The notes below the pieces were generated by a model, which was not told the DNA's origin, did no database searches, and saw nothing but the letters and a program-made list of their open reading frames with translations. The translations under genes and the position numbers were made by a program. A DNA stretch of 64,000 bases from Hippasteria phrygiana. Its lineage: Eukaryota; Echinodermata; Asteroidea; Valvatida; Goniasteridae. This document shows positions 20,601 to 26,285 of this stretch, piece after piece (position 1 is the stretch's first letter; every line of letters begins with the position of its first letter). The stretch covers positions 1 through 64,000 of the forward strand of contig JAZGUH010000154.1 of NCBI GenBank assembly GCA_037893225.1, read 5' to 3'.

Positions 20601-23145
20601 AACTTTTTGTGCATGACAAAATAGGTGGATTTTGGCGGATTCGGGATACTTTCTAGTAAAGTTACCCAAGGGGTTAGGGTTAATACGCGCCATCCTTTAG
20701 TTATAATTAACATTATATCTCGGTTTTGTGTTTTTTTATTCACCCTTGTATAGCCTCGTTTTTTATTCCAATGTGGCGTAACCGTGTAATGGGTGGATGG
20801 GTTAGTGTCTTACCTCTGTATGCAAATGTCTGATTTTTGTTTTTTCTTGACAGGTAACGTTAAGTTACAAACTTCAAGCAGAGAAAGCAACCAACTGCAT
20901 CAAGCTACAACGTGCAGCTTTCAATACAACAGTAGACCCAACAAGGTAAATGTACATCATCGTATTTGTCTGTTTGTTTGTTTGTTTGTTTGTTTGTTTG
21001 TTTGTTTTTATTTGACAATCTCCACGGATAATTAAAAGACAAAAACAATAAATATCAAAATTCTATTAAATATAAAGAAAAAACGAACTGAAAACACATA
21101 ATCCGAGGGGTTGTCGAGGGGTTGTCGAGGATGACACAAAAAAGCTGCGAGCAGCTTATTTCCATTGTGGTCCTCTACTCATACAAATACACAAGTTAAA
21201 AATACAAAATCAACATAATACAAAATCAACTGCACATGAAATGTTACAGACCAAATTCAGTTATAAAAAAATTATAGTAGTTGTGACCAACTTCACATTA
21301 AAAATATCACACCAGCTGGACAAATAAGACAAAACCACAGAACGTCATGTCATTGTGTATCCTGTGGATTGGTGCAGGGGTAACCTACCAAGGGTCTGTC
21401 AGTGGATTTGATGGGATTGGATTTAATGGGATTGGATTTGGTTGGGGGAGGTTAAACTACTGGGATTGGATTTGGTTGGTGTATGTGGGGTTTGTTTTGG
21501 CATCCAATAGGGGACCTTAAACAATGGAGGACAATAGGGTCCCCTGGTTGAGAAAGGTCCCTGGTTGAGAAAGGTCCCCGGTTGAAAATCGTGTACAAAA
21601 CCAATGAGGGTCCTTTAAGTTGCCAAAAAGTATGAACAATAGGAGGACAACAGGAGGTCTCTGATTGAAGGTGTTTACACACTTGTTGTTCCAACATATA
21701 CTGCCTTAGGGGGTACCTCACACAATGGGTAACAATGGGGACAATGGTACCCGACGAGGAAGTCTTTAGAAATCTAGGTGCAAATTCAATATTGGGTTTT
21801 GCCCTTCACCGACGTATTTTTATAAACACTGTATACTCAGTGTTGTCCCGAGAGATTATTTGGAAAAAATCACTCGGGTGGGACTCGAACCCACCACCTC
21901 CTGCTTTCTAGTGCAGATGTCTTACCACTCGACCACCGAGCTTGTCGGAGTCGGTTGGCTGGTTCGAAAATGGTATAGTGGTGGGTATACAGTGTTTATA
22001 AAAATAAGTCGGTGAAGGGCAAAACCCAATATTGAATTTACATCATCCCGACGCAAAATTCCATCTTATGAAATCTAGGTGCCCCGCGAAGAAAATGCTA
22101 TGGAGTTTGAGATTTCAATAGGGACAAAGGAGAATAATAGAAGGAAAGTAAAGTCTACAATAGAGGTATCCTGTAATGGTGCATATGTGATCGATGTACA
22201 GGTTATCCATTACGACTGAGGACTTGGAACAATGGGGGATTAATGATAACAATACAACTGAGGTCCTGAGCCCAAGTCCTCGGTAGAAGTCATGTACAAA
22301 CCTTATGGGGCATGTTGAGAAAAAGTTAGAGTATAAACAAAAGAGGAACAATGGGAGGTCAACGATTGCACCCGTTTACATGACTGTGTGTGTGTGTGTG
22401 TGGGCGCGTTGGTGTATTCAAACCGCGGACGAAAAATGCCAGAGAACAAAAGAGAACAATATCGTCCGCGATTCCCAGCATACGTCCGCGATTGGAAGTG
22501 TGTACAAAACCTATGGAGGCCTTCCGAAAAAGTTAGAGTATAAACAAAAGAGGAACAATGGGACGTCCGCGTTTGGAGGTCGGTACACGACTACATGTGT
22601 GTGTGTGAGTTTGTATATGCCGGCAATCGTGGACCTAGGACAAAAGAATTCGAGCGTAGACAAAGGGGTCCACGTTTGACCTAACGTCCACGATTGAAAA
22701 TCGTGTACAAAACCAATGGGAGGCCTTCCGAAAAAGTTAGAGTATAAACAAAAGAGGAACAATGGGAGGTCCACGATTGCACCCGTTTACATGACTGTGT
22801 GAGTTTGTATAGCTATTCAAACCATCGACCTTTAACAAAGAGGACAATAGGGTCCACGGTTGAGTCAAGGTCCATGGTTGAAAATTGTGTACAAAACCAA
22901 TGAGGGTCCTTAAAGTACAAACAATAGGAGGCCCATGATTAAAGGTGTTTACACATGTGTGTGTTCCTACATTAGTCTCCTTAGTGAATCGGATTATTGT
23001 AAATTGGCATGTACTATGGTCTCACTGAAATCTTGTCTGACATGTACATAATATGCGATGTTTCATTGATGATTTACTTTGCTTCAGGTTCAAGTCACTC
23101 CATTGCAAGTTGCGTCCTGAAGCAGAAATCTGCCCCCGAGATTGA
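854..23145 (+). CDS. Fringe-type O-fucosylpeptide beta-1,3-N-acetylglucosaminyltransferase, complete 10-exon gene
   Basis: Coding exons: 854-1366, 3556-3604, 4137-4179, 5318-5377, 6111-6261, 7720-7841, 18402-18472, 18838-18920, 20854-20945, 23088-23145. They sum to 1242 nt (413 residues plus TGA), all with GT/AG introns and matching phases. Fringe enzymes (family GT31) are Golgi type II membrane proteins that add GlcNAc to O-fucose on Notch EGF repeats and so tune ligand choice. Seen here: a short N-terminal tail, a membrane segment at about residues 20-40, a polar stem, then the catalytic domain with [29 protein letters not shown], the metal-binding DDD (228-230) in [17 protein letters not shown], and a Cys-containing end ([16 protein letters not shown]). 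The start is the first in-frame ATG; a second at 872 is possible. The stem contains a basic SSKRGGRPR stretch. The gene is convergent with the dynein gene to its right. Which vertebrate paralogue it matches is not decidable; a single invertebrate fringe is likely. Confidence 0.93.
2118..2345 (+). repeat. tRNA-derived SINE, family D copy 1
   Basis: Internal promoter boxes are visible: box A TGGTCGAGTGG at 2192-2202 and box B GGTTCGAATCC near 2238. The arm CTCGGTGG near 2188 can partly pair with CGCCCGAG near 2250. The D-arm resembles tRNA-Ser, but the long variable arm is missing. Related copies are at 21781-22069 and 42640-42852. Outer borders are approximate. Confidence 0.7.
2588..3027. mobile_element. 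hAT-like non-autonomous element with GAATATTCGA repeats
   Basis: The left end reads AGGGCTGTTCATTTTTGAAT and the right end GAATATTCAGTATATTCGGG then ACAGCACT. These are imperfect inverted termini of the AGGGCTGT type common in hAT elements. Several TTCGAATATTCGAA-type palindromes lie inside each end. No transposase frame is seen. Borders are approximate. Confidence 0.5.
3556..3604 (+). CDS. Fringe exon 2
   Basis: Encodes [16 protein letters not shown], the fringe FTD(A/G)xDE motif. The acceptor is TTTTTCAG and the donor GTAAGT. It ends with one base of a split codon. Confidence 0.93.
3724..3912 (+). repeat. tRNA-derived SINE, family E copy 1
   Basis: Contains a tRNA-like module with box A TAGCTCAGTTGG and box B GGTTCAAATCC (near 3820 and 3863). 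A shared leader begins GACTTCTGACTAGC, and the tail reads CTTTGAAAATT. A second copy is at 33508-33684 and a partial reverse copy at 37708-37790. Confidence 0.7.
4137..4179 (+). CDS. Fringe exon 3
   Basis: Encodes [15 protein letters not shown] with split codons at both ends. Acceptor CACCTGCAG, donor GTACAT. It matches the fringe INTxCxxxHTR segment and carries a conserved Cys. Confidence 0.92.
4261..4713. mobile_element. TTAA-type MITE, family B, interrupted by another MITE
   Basis: The outer ends are CCCTAACCC (left, after TTCA, a probable worn TTAA) and GGGTTAGGGTTAA (right). The interior has TCCTCCAAAATCCTCC and its complement. A family A element (4409-4654) sits inside, flanked by TCCAAA on both sides. 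Removing it leaves about 200 bp, close to the other family B copies. Confidence 0.7.
4409..4654 (+). mobile_element. MITE family A, copy 1 (6-bp target duplication TCCAAA)
   Basis: Termini are CAGGGGTGAGAT and ATCTCACCCCTG, a perfect 12-bp inverted pair. The flanks repeat TCCAAA (4403-4408 and 4655-4660). The body includes AATTCCTGAGGTGTTGTCC, shared with 8428-8686, 43910-44171 (reverse) and 55989-56269 (reverse). No coding sequence. Confidence 0.85.
4886..5200. repeat. Family F repeat, copy 1
   Basis: Shares blocks with other family F copies: CTTGAATACAGACAACGGCC, GGTTTGAAAAAGACCGCC, CCATTCATGTTTCA, CTATTCAATGTGGTGCCTAT and TACGCTTGGCTGCACAG. A C run at 5165-5188 lies near its right end. 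Confidence 0.65.
5165..5188. repeat. Poly-C run (24 bp)
   Basis: Uninterrupted C homopolymer in fringe intron 3, inside a family F repeat. Confidence 0.9.
5318..5377 (+). CDS. Fringe exon 4
   Basis: Encodes [20 protein letters not shown] plus part of the next codon. Acceptor TTTACAG, donor GTAATT. It carries the conserved Cys-Cys of fringe (xALCCKM). Confidence 0.93.
5681..6033 (+). mobile_element. Family I MITE, copy 1
   Basis: Termini GTGTTGCCCT and AGGGCAACAC are inverted. It includes a (GGTC)n stretch near 5717-5741 and the shared block AGCTGTATTTAAAGACAATG. Other copies: 30131-30386 (reverse) and 62008-62279. It ends 78 bp before fringe exon 5. Confidence 0.75.
6111..6261 (+). CDS. Fringe exon 5 (catalytic DDD)
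   Basis: Encodes [20 protein letters not shown] and continues to ...DSGDKRN. The DDD triad binds the Mn ion and UDP-GlcNAc in the fringe family. Acceptor TTATTCAG, donor GTAAGT, phase 0 at the end. Confidence 0.95.
6464..7134. mobile_element. TTAA-type MITE, family B, interrupted by a family C MITE
   Basis: Starts TTAACCCTAACCCC and ends near TTAA at 7131-7134. The interior resembles 14622-14841 and 60703-60914, including GGCACATTCTTTGGAC and CATAGCTCCATGTAAAGTAA. A family C element (6491-6961) was inserted at an internal TTAA, which is now doubled at 6487-6490 and 6962-6965. Confidence 0.75.
6491..6961 (+). mobile_element. MITE family C, copy 1 (TTAA target)
   Basis: Termini AGGTAATGTACATGATTGGT and ACCAATCATGTACACTACCT are near-perfect inverted repeats, flanked by TTAA on both sides. 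The interior has a palindrome CGATTTCCAGCTGGAAATCG and a further inverted pair, GCCTTTAGTCAAGGCGCGC and its complement. A shorter relative is at 48567-48976. Confidence 0.85.
7279..7703 (+). mobile_element. MITE family C, subtype 2, abutting fringe exon 6
   Basis: Flanked by TTAA at 7275-7278 and 7704-7707. The right terminus GCAAATGATGTATACTACCT matches 23283-23592; the left terminus is worn. The central palindrome is CGATTGTCGGCCGACAATCG. It ends only 16 bp before exon 6, so the branch point of intron 5 should lie inside the element. Confidence 0.8.
7720..7841 (+). CDS. Fringe exon 6
   Basis: Encodes [20 protein letters not shown] then [21 protein letters not shown]. Acceptor GACTTTAG, donor GTAAGT. 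It matches the fringe FATGGAGFCISRxLALKM region. Reading past the donor meets TAA at once. Confidence 0.94.
7869..8263. repeat. 21-bp minisatellite next to the exon 6 donor
   Basis: About 18-19 tandem units of the type GGGTGTGGCGGGTATGATGA plus A, with GAT/GAA and CATGA variants. Because 21 is a multiple of three, several frames stay open on both strands with heptapeptide periods such as GVAGMMK or EGCGGYD. No start or splice context supports translation. Confidence 0.9.
8264..8298 (+). repeat. Degenerate second copy of the end of fringe exon 6 with donor site
   Basis: GAGCCCTATTCCGG followed by GTAAGTACA resembles the real exon end GAGTCCCTATGCTGG plus GTAAGTACA at 7827-7849. Upstream, TATTCCTCAATCT resembles TATTACTCGATCT of exon 6. 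The minisatellite lies between the two copies. Confidence 0.55.
8428..8686 (+). mobile_element. MITE family A, copy 2 (6-bp target duplication AACATA)
   Basis: Termini CAGGGGTGAGAT and ATCTCACCCCTG; AACATA at 8422-8427 and 8687-8692. Same body as the other three copies. Confidence 0.88.
8773..9196. mobile_element. Tc1/mariner (pogo/Tigger)-like MITE
   Basis: The left end CATGTGGAATGCCGCTATAA and the right end TATAGCGGCGTTCCACTG are inverted and flanked by TA. CAGTGGAAC-type ends with TA targets are typical of pogo/Tigger elements. No transposase frame is seen. Confidence 0.65.
9637..10020. repeat. Inverted-repeat (foldback) element
   Basis: Left arm near 9637-9715 (GGTTAGGAACAGCAAATCTT) and right arm near 9940-10020 (AAGATTTTGCTGTTCCTGAC) are reverse complements with some mismatches. 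The outer edges GAATCATGGGAAAGATT and AATCTTTCCGAATCATG also pair. Confidence 0.6.
10817..10890 (-). repeat. tRNA-like sequence (SINE fragment or tRNA pseudogene)
   Basis: On the - strand there is a box A-like TGGTCTAGTGGTT and a box B GGGTTCGAATCC at tRNA-like spacing, with ends that could pair weakly. The acceptor stem is poor, so a functional tRNA is unlikely. Confidence 0.45.
10974..11345. repeat. Large inverted repeat with about 170-bp arms
   Basis: The left arm begins near CATGACGAATAACCATGCCA and the right arm ends TGTCATGGCTAATCGTCATG. Arms also share TTTTGTCAAATAACTT, GCGAAAAGCGCATTACGC and AACGGTTAACCCTCGCCAC. The loop, about 11145-11175, is short. Likely a foldback transposon; it could form long double-stranded RNA when transcribed. 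Confidence 0.8.
11458..11485. repeat. Poly-C run (28 bp)
   Basis: The longest homopolymer in the window, in fringe intron 6. Confidence 0.9.
13216..13640. repeat. 20-bp minisatellite
   Basis: About 21 units of GACGTTGAAATGGGGAATAA with variants (ATGAGACGTT, one-base deletions). The right part uses GGGGAATGAGA units and the left part GGGGAATAAGA units, so two sub-blocks have expanded separately. No coding evidence. Confidence 0.9.
13998..14244. mobile_element. hAT-like MITE family G, copy 1 (8-bp duplication CCAGTCAG)
   Basis: Termini CAGAGTTGTA and TACAACTCTG, flanked by CCAGTCAG at 13990-13997 and 14245-14252. The interior is made of CAAGTC/GACTTG words (CCCTGCAAGTCCTT, AAAGGACTTGTAAAAGGACT). 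CAGAG termini with 8-bp duplications fit hAT elements. Confidence 0.88.
14622..14841. mobile_element. TTAA-type MITE, family B
   Basis: TTAACCCTAACTCCC at the left and GGGGGTTAGGGTTAA at the right, with TTAA at each end. The interior is shared with 6966-7130 and 60703-60914. The CCCTAACCCC terminus with a TTAA target resembles piggyBac-type ends. Confidence 0.8.
15012..15026. repeat. Poly-G run (15 bp)
   Basis: Uninterrupted G homopolymer in fringe intron 6. Confidence 0.85.
15436..15930. repeat. Very long inverted repeat (arms about 210-255 bp)
   Basis: The left arm, about 15436-15693, and right arm, about 15715-15930, are reverse complements with few mismatches. Matched words include TTATTTCTGACATGAAATAA, GGATTGCGTATTGTA and TGACGTCA with flanks. 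The centre is CCTTTTGTG..CACAAAAGG. A transcript would form a hairpin of some 200 bp. An open frame across the right arm is incidental. Confidence 0.85.
16225..16259. repeat. CAG microsatellite
   Basis: About 11 CAG units. No exon context: it lies deep in fringe intron 6. Confidence 0.9.
17572..17603. repeat. ATT microsatellite
   Basis: About ten ATT units in fringe intron 6. Confidence 0.9.
18402..18472 (+). CDS. Fringe exon 7
   Basis: Encodes [20 protein letters not shown] then FLI, with split Gly codons at both ends. Acceptor CCCCTCAG, donor GTAAGG. It matches the fringe IRLPDDxTxG segment. Confidence 0.93.
18838..18920 (+). CDS. Fringe exon 8
   Basis: Encodes [20 protein letters not shown] then NEAQIKKA. 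Acceptor TTGTTAG, donor GTAAGT. It matches the fringe FHSHLENL segment (here MHSHLATL). Confidence 0.93.
19012..19025. repeat. Poly-G run (14 bp)
   Basis: G homopolymer in fringe intron 8, just 92 bp after the exon 8 donor, preceded by GGGGGTGGGGGTG. Confidence 0.85.
20418..20683. mobile_element. TTAA-type MITE, family B
   Basis: TTAACCCTAACC at the left and GGGGTTAGGGTTAA at the right, with TTAA at both ends. The interior repeats GATTTTGATGGATTCAGGAT-like words. It lies 170 bp before fringe exon 9. Confidence 0.8.
20854..20945 (+). CDS. Fringe exon 9
   Basis: Encodes [20 protein letters not shown] then [11 protein letters not shown]. Acceptor TTGACAG, donor GTAAAT. It matches the fringe QVTLSY and DPTRFRS segments. 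Confidence 0.93.
20966..21007. repeat. TTTG microsatellite
   Basis: About ten TTTG units starting 20 bp inside fringe intron 9. Confidence 0.9.
21500..21768. repeat. Satellite H block 1
   Basis: Diverged monomers with GGTCCCCGGTTGAAAATCGT, GTGTACAAAACCAATGAGGG and AACAATAGGAGGACAA. The same words recur at 22080-22990 and 33925-35130. Confidence 0.65.
21781..22069 (-). mobile_element. SINE family D, copy 2, with 55-bp inverted arms
   Basis: Flanked by a 12-bp direct repeat GAAATCTAGGTG (21769-21780 and 22070-22081). The tRNA-like module is on the - strand, with box B GGTTCGAGTCCC and box A TGGTCGAGTGG. Unusually, two 55-bp arms (21782-21836 and 21985-22039; words TTCAATATTGGGTTTTGCCC and GGGCAAAACCCAATATTGAA) are inverted around it. 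Confidence 0.8.
22080..22990. repeat. Satellite H block 2 (about 200-bp monomers)
   Basis: Monomers share TCCGAAAAAGTTAGAGTATA, AACAAAAGAGGAACAATGGG, GTCCGCGATTGGAAGTGTGT or GTCCACGATTGCACCCGTTT, often followed by a TG microsatellite. Blocks 22401-22597 and 22598-22798 reappear at 34115-34515 in swapped order, as expected for a tandem array of alternating monomers. Confidence 0.75.
23088..23145 (+). CDS. Fringe exon 10 (C-terminus and stop)
   Basis: Encodes [18 protein letters not shown] then TGA at 23143-23145. Acceptor TTGCTTCAG. The two Cys and the length match the fringe end (RSxHCxLxPxxxxCPR). Confidence 0.94.
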
Positions 23146-23282
23146 GCTGCAAACCTGCTGTTGTCTTTGCAACGTAACATTATATATCTCTTGGAATTAG
23201 TCTACGACTGCTTGAGGAAAGACTGTTATTATACAGATAACAACTATATAATTATAATTATAAAGGTAATACCAACTGTTAA

Positions 23283-23592
23283 AGGTAGTATACATCATTT
23301 GCAAACATCAAAAAACAAAACTACTGAATTATTACGAAATCGTTGGAAATAGTCTAGTTTCCTGACCTGTTAATTTCCTGACTCTATAAATTGCACCATT
23401 TTGTCTAAAGTATGGTCAGGGGACCAGTCTACTAGAACAGATTTTTTCCCCCGTGTTTTCCCAGCATATCTATGCACACAAACCTTTAAACAGGTCAGTG
23501 TTACAGTATTTGCTAGCACACTATGAAATACTAACCCTCCAAATCCATTTATTTCTGAAAATTACAGCAAAAGCAAATGATGTATACTACAT
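23283..23592 (+). mobile_element. MITE family C, subtype 2 (TTAA target)
   Basis: Termini AGGTAGTATACATCATTTGC and GCAAATGATGTATACTACAT, flanked by TTAA at 23279-23282 and 23593-23596. An internal deletion removed the part that holds the palindrome in 7279-7703. Confidence 0.85.
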
Positions 23593-23683
23593 TTAACGGT
23601 TCTAAGTATTTTGCACGATTCAATCTCCGTTGGTAGATAGTAAAATGAGTGTGGGGGGTGTGGTCTGTCAGATGTCTATTATA

Positions 23684-23965
23684 CTGGGCCCAATTTCATA
23701 GCGCTGCATATTAACGGTAAGCAGAAAAGTTGTGCTAACTATAGCACAAAAATTTGCTTAAGCATTAGCGTATTTCATTGCCAAGTCGTGCTAACGCTTG
23801 CGAGTGCATGGAGATTTATATTGTTGCATCACTATTTTAAGCAAATCCTGCTTCCAAAGTTAGCGGGCTCTTCGCTGTGCTTACTGCTTACAGTCTCTAT
23901 GAAATGGGCGAGGGTTCCGTTAGCAGAAAATCGTGTGTTAAGCAGCGCTATGAAATTGGGCCCTG
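23684..23965. mobile_element. Family J MITE, copy 1
   Basis: Ends GGGCCCAATTTCATAGCGCT and AGCGCTATGAAATTGGGCCC are inverted. The body has TAAGCAGAAAAGTTG and CTTACTGCTTACAGTCTC. Copy 2 is at 26036-26285. No clear target duplication is seen. The right end GGGCCCTG is hAT-like. Confidence 0.75.
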
Positions 23966-24628
23966 ATTTTTAATGTGCAAATAAACATTGATCAATACAT
24001 GCAGTGCACTTCATGGCAAATCTAAATTAATTCTAAATAGTTGTGAAGGAAGTGTTTGTTTGCAATGTTGTAGAAAGGAAACAGTTCAATGATTAAAGAA
24101 CCAGTGATTGTATTCAGGTGAAGGCAGCTTATTACCAGATATATGTACGTGTATTATAAAGTCAACATTTTTGTATTAAGTTGGTTTGGATAGGAATTGA
24201 TGGAAGAAGGGAAAAAATAAGTATTAAAATAAGTACAGCTGTTTCCACTCATAAATGGTTATATTTTTAAATCAATATTGGTAAAAAATCTTATTTTTGA
24301 AAAAAAAAAAATCAAACATATGTAAAAAAAAAATCCTATCAATTCCACTTTTGTCTTTTTTATTTTTGTAATCAACTTCTGTTTTGTAATCGACTTTTGT
24401 AATCAACTTCTGGCATGTTAATGGTGTATAACCAGAGAATGCAGATTGTTGTTGTTACTGAAATTGTAACTGAAATTATTGCCGTTAGTATAATGAGGTT
24501 ATTGTGGTTATTTGGTTATATCTAGTAACTGTAGTAGTAATTTAGACCAAACCGTAGTAATATGTTGTTGGTTGTTCGAGGTGGGAGTTTCTTTTTTTTG
24601 TATTTTTCATGTTCAAGAATTTTACTTC

Positions 24629-24634
24629 AATAAA
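24629..24634 (+). promoter_or_regulatory. Candidate polyadenylation signal for fringe
   Basis: AATAAA followed 9 bp later by an A run. It lies 1.48 kb after the fringe stop. An alternative AATAAA is at 23980-23985. Transcript ends cannot be decided from sequence alone. Confidence 0.3.
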
Positions 24635-25097
24635 TTCCTTTAAAAAAAAAGGTTATTTTCTGTGGCAACCAGAAACTGGATAAAGTACATGGTATATGCA
24701 GATTTTGAGGGAATGGTGTGGGAGAGTCAATGGTTGTTTACAAACAGGTCGGTACAACTCGTCTTTACTGGTTGTGATCATTCTTGTCAGGGGCTCATTA
24801 CCAGAGTAATACTTTGTATTAAACTAAAATAAGCCATTGACAAGGAAGAATATCTGGAAATATGCTGATGAACCAGACAAGGTTTTGTTTTTGTAAGCAT
24901 TTTTTGAGTAGAAGGGCTGTTATTGAGGCTGAAGGAGATATTGTCAGTATAGATCTCCGGGTATGTTTTAATTATGTAGGACTTTGTGTTAAGAATGGCA
25001 GATAGGTAGTGTATACTTTGTGCAATGCACCACTTTTAAATGAATGCAAAAGAAATTCTATTTTTATACTACAGATGATATTTATTGCTATATAGAC

Positions 25098-25789
25098 CAG
25101 GGCTGTATGTAGTCGAGTCCATCACTAGCCTTGATCAAGGCTGTCAAGCTTGTTCCCATTAAATGAGCGAGCGCCCAGTGCTGGCCAAGCCTGCACGTAC
25201 ATGACAGTGTATGTACGTACGTGCCCAGTCCCCACGTACACGCACAGTTGAGGCGAATGACAGCATTGACCCAACCGTGCCAAATTTCTTATGTATTTCT
25301 TTATATTTTCAGCCGAAATTGGCCGAGCCAATCAAACCCTGTAAATCGGCCCGTATATGCATATTCATGTCAGCATTGCTGTATGCATGATACACGTACA
25401 CAGTCCAAAGTAAACGCGCGTTTCAAATGTAAACACGCATATGATGCGCGCGCACTCATTGTCATAGTGAGCAAACATTGTTGGGTCAAGGCTCTCTTTC
25501 GCCTCGACTATGCGTGTACGTATGGTGTTGACTGGGCAACAGGACTGGGCACATACTGGGTTGTGTTGGCTCGGTCAGCGCTGGGCACTCGCTCGGCTCA
25601 TATGGGAAACAAAGCTTGACAGCCTTGATCAAGGCTAGTCCATCACAAGTCCCTGCAAGCCCTCCAGTCCTAATTCCAATCACAAGCTATTCAAATGAGC
25701 TTTGACAAAGGCATTCCTTTGACATTGTTCATCCAGTTACTTGTGACTGGCTTTATGAAAGGACTTGCAGGGACTCGACTACAGCCCTG
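25098..25789. mobile_element. hAT-like MITE family G, copy 2 (8-bp duplication ATATAGAC), carrying an inserted element
   Basis: Termini CAGGGCTGTATGTAGTCGAG and CTCGACTACAGCCCTG, flanked by ATATAGAC at 25090-25097 and 25790-25797. The CAAGTC-type interior is split by another element at 25126-25637. Confidence 0.88.
25126..25637. mobile_element. Nested element with 9-bp duplication GTCCATCAC
   Basis: Termini TAGCCTTGATCAAGGCTGTC and GACAGCCTTGATCAAGGCTA are inverted, each itself palindromic (CCTTGATCAAGG). GTCCATCAC flanks both sides (25117-25125 and 25638-25646). A 9-bp duplication suggests a Mutator-like or similar superfamily. The interior is GC-rich with CGCGCG words; no transposase is seen. 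Confidence 0.82.
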
Positions 25790-26035
25790 ATATAGACTAA
25801 TCCGAGTGTTCTTCATTCTGTACATGTTACATTTATCCTCGGTGTTCCAAACCTGACCAGTTTGCCGTGATAATTCTTTTCAACTGAACTAATTTCTAAC
25901 AGGTGCTCATAATACTTAATCTTTTCCATTGTGGGACCACACAAGTAACATGTAAGAGTTTTGTGAGTCTCAGCCTTAATGGAGTTTGTGAGAAGTGCTA
26001 TTTCAATCTGTGCTACCTTATGTTTGCCACCACAA

Positions 26036-26285
26036 CTGGGCCCACTTTCATAGCGCTGCTTAACGGTAAGCAGAAAAGTTGCTTAAGCATTAGTGTATTT
26101 CATGGGCAAGTCGTGCTAACGCTTGCGCGTGCATGGAGATTTATATTCTTGCGTCACAAATTTAAGCAAATCCTGCTTCCGAAGTTAGCGGGCTCTTCGC
26201 TGTGCTTACTGCTTACAGTCTCTATGAAATGGGCGAGGGTTCCGTTATTACATTGTGTTAAGCAGCGCTATGAAATTGGGCCCTG
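26036..26285. mobile_element. Family J MITE, copy 2
   Basis: Ends GGGCCCACTTTCATAGCGCT and AGCGCTATGAAATTGGGCCC. The body matches 23684-23965 over most of its length. Confidence 0.75.

Larger units (their letters stand above)
23146..26285. other. Spacer with fringe 3' untranslated region and MITEs
   Basis: Contains the rest of the fringe terminal exon, of unknown length, a family C MITE, two family J elements and a family G element with another element inside it. No coding region is supported. Possible AATAAA signals for fringe are at 23980-23985 and 24629-24634. Confidence 0.6.
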
